Assembly: GCA_947631445.1 (NCBI GenBank)
Contig: CANRLN010000002.1
Coordinates: 36,228 to 100,227 of the forward strand
Reading direction: 5' to 3'
Length of the DNA: 64,000 bases
Source: an uncultured Clostridia bacterium
Lineage (GTDB): Bacteria > Bacillota > Clostridia > Oscillospirales > Ruminococcaceae
The notes beneath the pieces are model-generated. The model made no database searches. It was given only the letters and a program-made list of their open reading frames with translations, and was not told the origin of the DNA. Position numbers and translations under genes: made by a program. This document shows positions 62,814 through 64,000 of the stretch, piece by piece. Position 1 is the first letter of the stretch; each line of letters opens with the position of its first letter.

Positions 62814-64000
62814 TTAATCCTCATCAAGCTTAAGCACCGACATAAAAGCTTCTTGAGGAACAGAAACAGTTCCCAGTTGACGCATACGTTTTTTACCCTC
62901 TTTTTGCTTTTCAAGCAGTTTCTTCTTTCGGGTTATATCGCCACCATAACACTTTGCAAGCACATCTTTACGCATAGCTTTAATAGTTTCTCTTGCAATA
63001 ATCTTTCCGCCAATTGCCGCCTGCACCGGCACTTCAAAAAGCTGTCTTGGAATATTTTCCTTAAGACGTTCCACAATCTTTCTTCCTCTTGTATATGCAC
63101 TATCTGCATGAACAATAAATGAAAGTGCGTCCACAATTTCGCCATTAAGCAGAATATCCAGTTTTACAAGCTTGCTTTGAACGTATCCTTTAAGTTCATA
63201 ATCAAAGGAAGCATAACCCTTTGTTTTGGATTTTAAAGCATCAAAGAAATCATAAACTATTTCATTAAGTGGCAGTTCATAGTGTATATCCACCCTTGTT
63301 TCGTCAATATATTTCATGTCTTTAAATGTTCCACGGCGGTTTTGGCAAAGTTCCATTATATTTCCAACAAAATCAGAGGGAGCATAAATATGTGCATTTA
63401 CTACCGGTTCTTCCGCACTTGCAATGGTTGCAGGGTCGGGATAGTTGCAGGGATTGTCAATCATAACGGTTGAACCGTCTGTCAAATTTACTTTATAGAT
63501 AACTGATGGAGCGGTTGTAATCAAATCAAGATTATATTCCCTCTCAAGTCTTTCTTGAATTATTTCCATGTGGAGAAGTCCAAGAAAACCACATCTAAAG
63601 CCAAAACCTAAAGCCGCTGAAGTTTCGGGTTCAAAACTAAGTGATGCGTCATTCAAAAGCAACTTGTCCAGTGCCTCACGCAAATCAGAATATTTAGCAC
63701 CGTCCGCAGGATAAATTCCCGAATAAACCATAGGGTTCACTTTCTTGTAGCCGTCAAGGGGCTTGTCACATGGATTTTCAACCGTTGTCACGGTGTCGCC
63801 AACCTGTGTGTCGCCGATATTCTTAATAGATGCAGCTATGTAGCCGACCTCGCCTGCCATAAGGCATTTGGTCGGTATAACGTCCTTTGCTCCCATATAG
63901 CCAACTTCAACCGTTTGAAACTCTGCACCAGTTGCCATAAATCTTATCATGTCACCTGCTTTGAGTGTACCGCTTACAATTCTTACATAAACAATAACCC
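62814..64000 (-). CDS. lepA: Elongation factor 4 (LepA), N-terminal part outside window
   Basis: The frame stays open to the window edge ([20 protein letters not shown]), so about one third of the protein, with the GTPase domain, is missing. The visible part has the LepA domains: [62 protein letters not shown], and the C-terminal basic segment [17 protein letters not shown] that ends [12 protein letters not shown]. It acts on stalled ribosomes. First visible gene of the lepA-hemW run. Confidence 0.95.
   Translation of the reverse strand, partial: VIVYVRIVSGTLKAGDMIRFMATGAEFQTVEVGYMGAKDVIPTKCLMAGEVGYIAASIKNIGDTQVGDTVTTVENPCDKPLDGYKKVNPMVYSGIYPADGAKYSDLREALDKLLLNDASLSFEPETSAALGFGFRCGFLGLLHMEIIQERLEREYNLDLITTAPSVIYKVNLTDGSTVMIDNPCNYPDPATIASAEEPVVNAHIYAPSDFVGNIMELCQNRRGTFKDMKYIDETRVDIHYELPLNEIVYDFFDALKSKTKGYASFDYELKGYVQSKLVKLDILLNGEIVDALSFIVHADSAYTRGRKIVERLKENIPRQLFEVPVQAAIGGKIIARETIKAMRKDVLAKCYGGDITRKKKLLEKQKEGKKRMRQLGTVSVPQEAFMSVLKLDED

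Overview
The window is 64 kb of an AT-rich genome from a spore-forming, Gram-positive anaerobe of the Clostridia, most likely an Oscillospiraceae/Ruminococcaceae-type gut or rumen bacterium. The grounds are: a complete sigG, Clostridia-style gene order (rpsL-rpsG-fusA-tuf; SRP RNA-dnaX-ebfC-recR; rpsF-ssb-rpsR; lepA...hemW), strong purine-rich ribosome binding sites, many near-consensus sigma-A promoters with 17-base spacers, a GatCAB amidotransferase pathway, and a secreted dockerin-bearing enzyme. No rRNA, CRISPR array, transposase or integrase gene is visible.

Layout. 1-8.6 kb: truncated hemZ, a TraB/GumN lipoprotein, a two-gene drug-export-type ABC operon behind an operator-like palindrome, a VanY-like carboxypeptidase behind a response-regulator-type promoter, a NUDIX hydrolase, birA and sigG. 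8.9-19 kb: a PLP aminotransferase abutting a large FtsX-like permease, ychF, an orphan FkbH-like HAD protein, a TetR regulator, a class I amidotransferase, a tRNA-Gly/Arg/His cluster and a TVP38 membrane protein. 19-24 kb: queA with three little-known genes, then an aldose epimerase-like gene with dtd, and tadA. 24-28.7 kb: the str operon. 28.9-40.6 kb: a dockerin-GH46 chitosanase, the NAD-salvage pair pncA-pncB, recR-ebfC, dnaX, SRP RNA, and gatC-gatA followed by gatB fused in frame to an archaeal-type aspartyl-tRNA synthetase. 41-51 kb: a membrane GGDEF protein, glycogen phosphorylase, a monooxygenase-like protein, a lipoprotein/nitroreductase pair, a CPBP protease with two flanking operators, and an O-antigen-ligase-type membrane protein. 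51-53.6 kb: an accessory operon of eleven very small genes. 53.9-64 kb: DAHP synthase, rpsF-ssb-rpsR, rnr, secG, eno, hemW, two unknown membrane genes and truncated lepA.

The part that looks least described is the 51.0-53.65 kb operon. One promoter and one terminator frame a 67-aa protein, three hydrophobic peptides of 31, 24 and 31 residues, a DUF697-like protein, two cationic amphipathic peptides of 28 and 23 residues, a 96-aa protein, an HNH nuclease, a Cys-rich protein and a two-helix membrane protein. The five tiny peptides have their own Shine-Dalgarno sites and no signal sequence, and they fall into two look-alike groups. Two of the intercistronic spacers carry a duplicated hairpin with pair-preserving changes. 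Leaderless bacteriocin or phenol-soluble-modulin-like peptides are the closest known types by general character; this is inference.

A second window-wide signal is a family of about 14 intergenic palindromes (core CCCCGYC-loop-GGCGGGG with AT-rich flanks). They occur only between genes and show paired base changes. The GatB-AspRS fusion is the most striking single protein.
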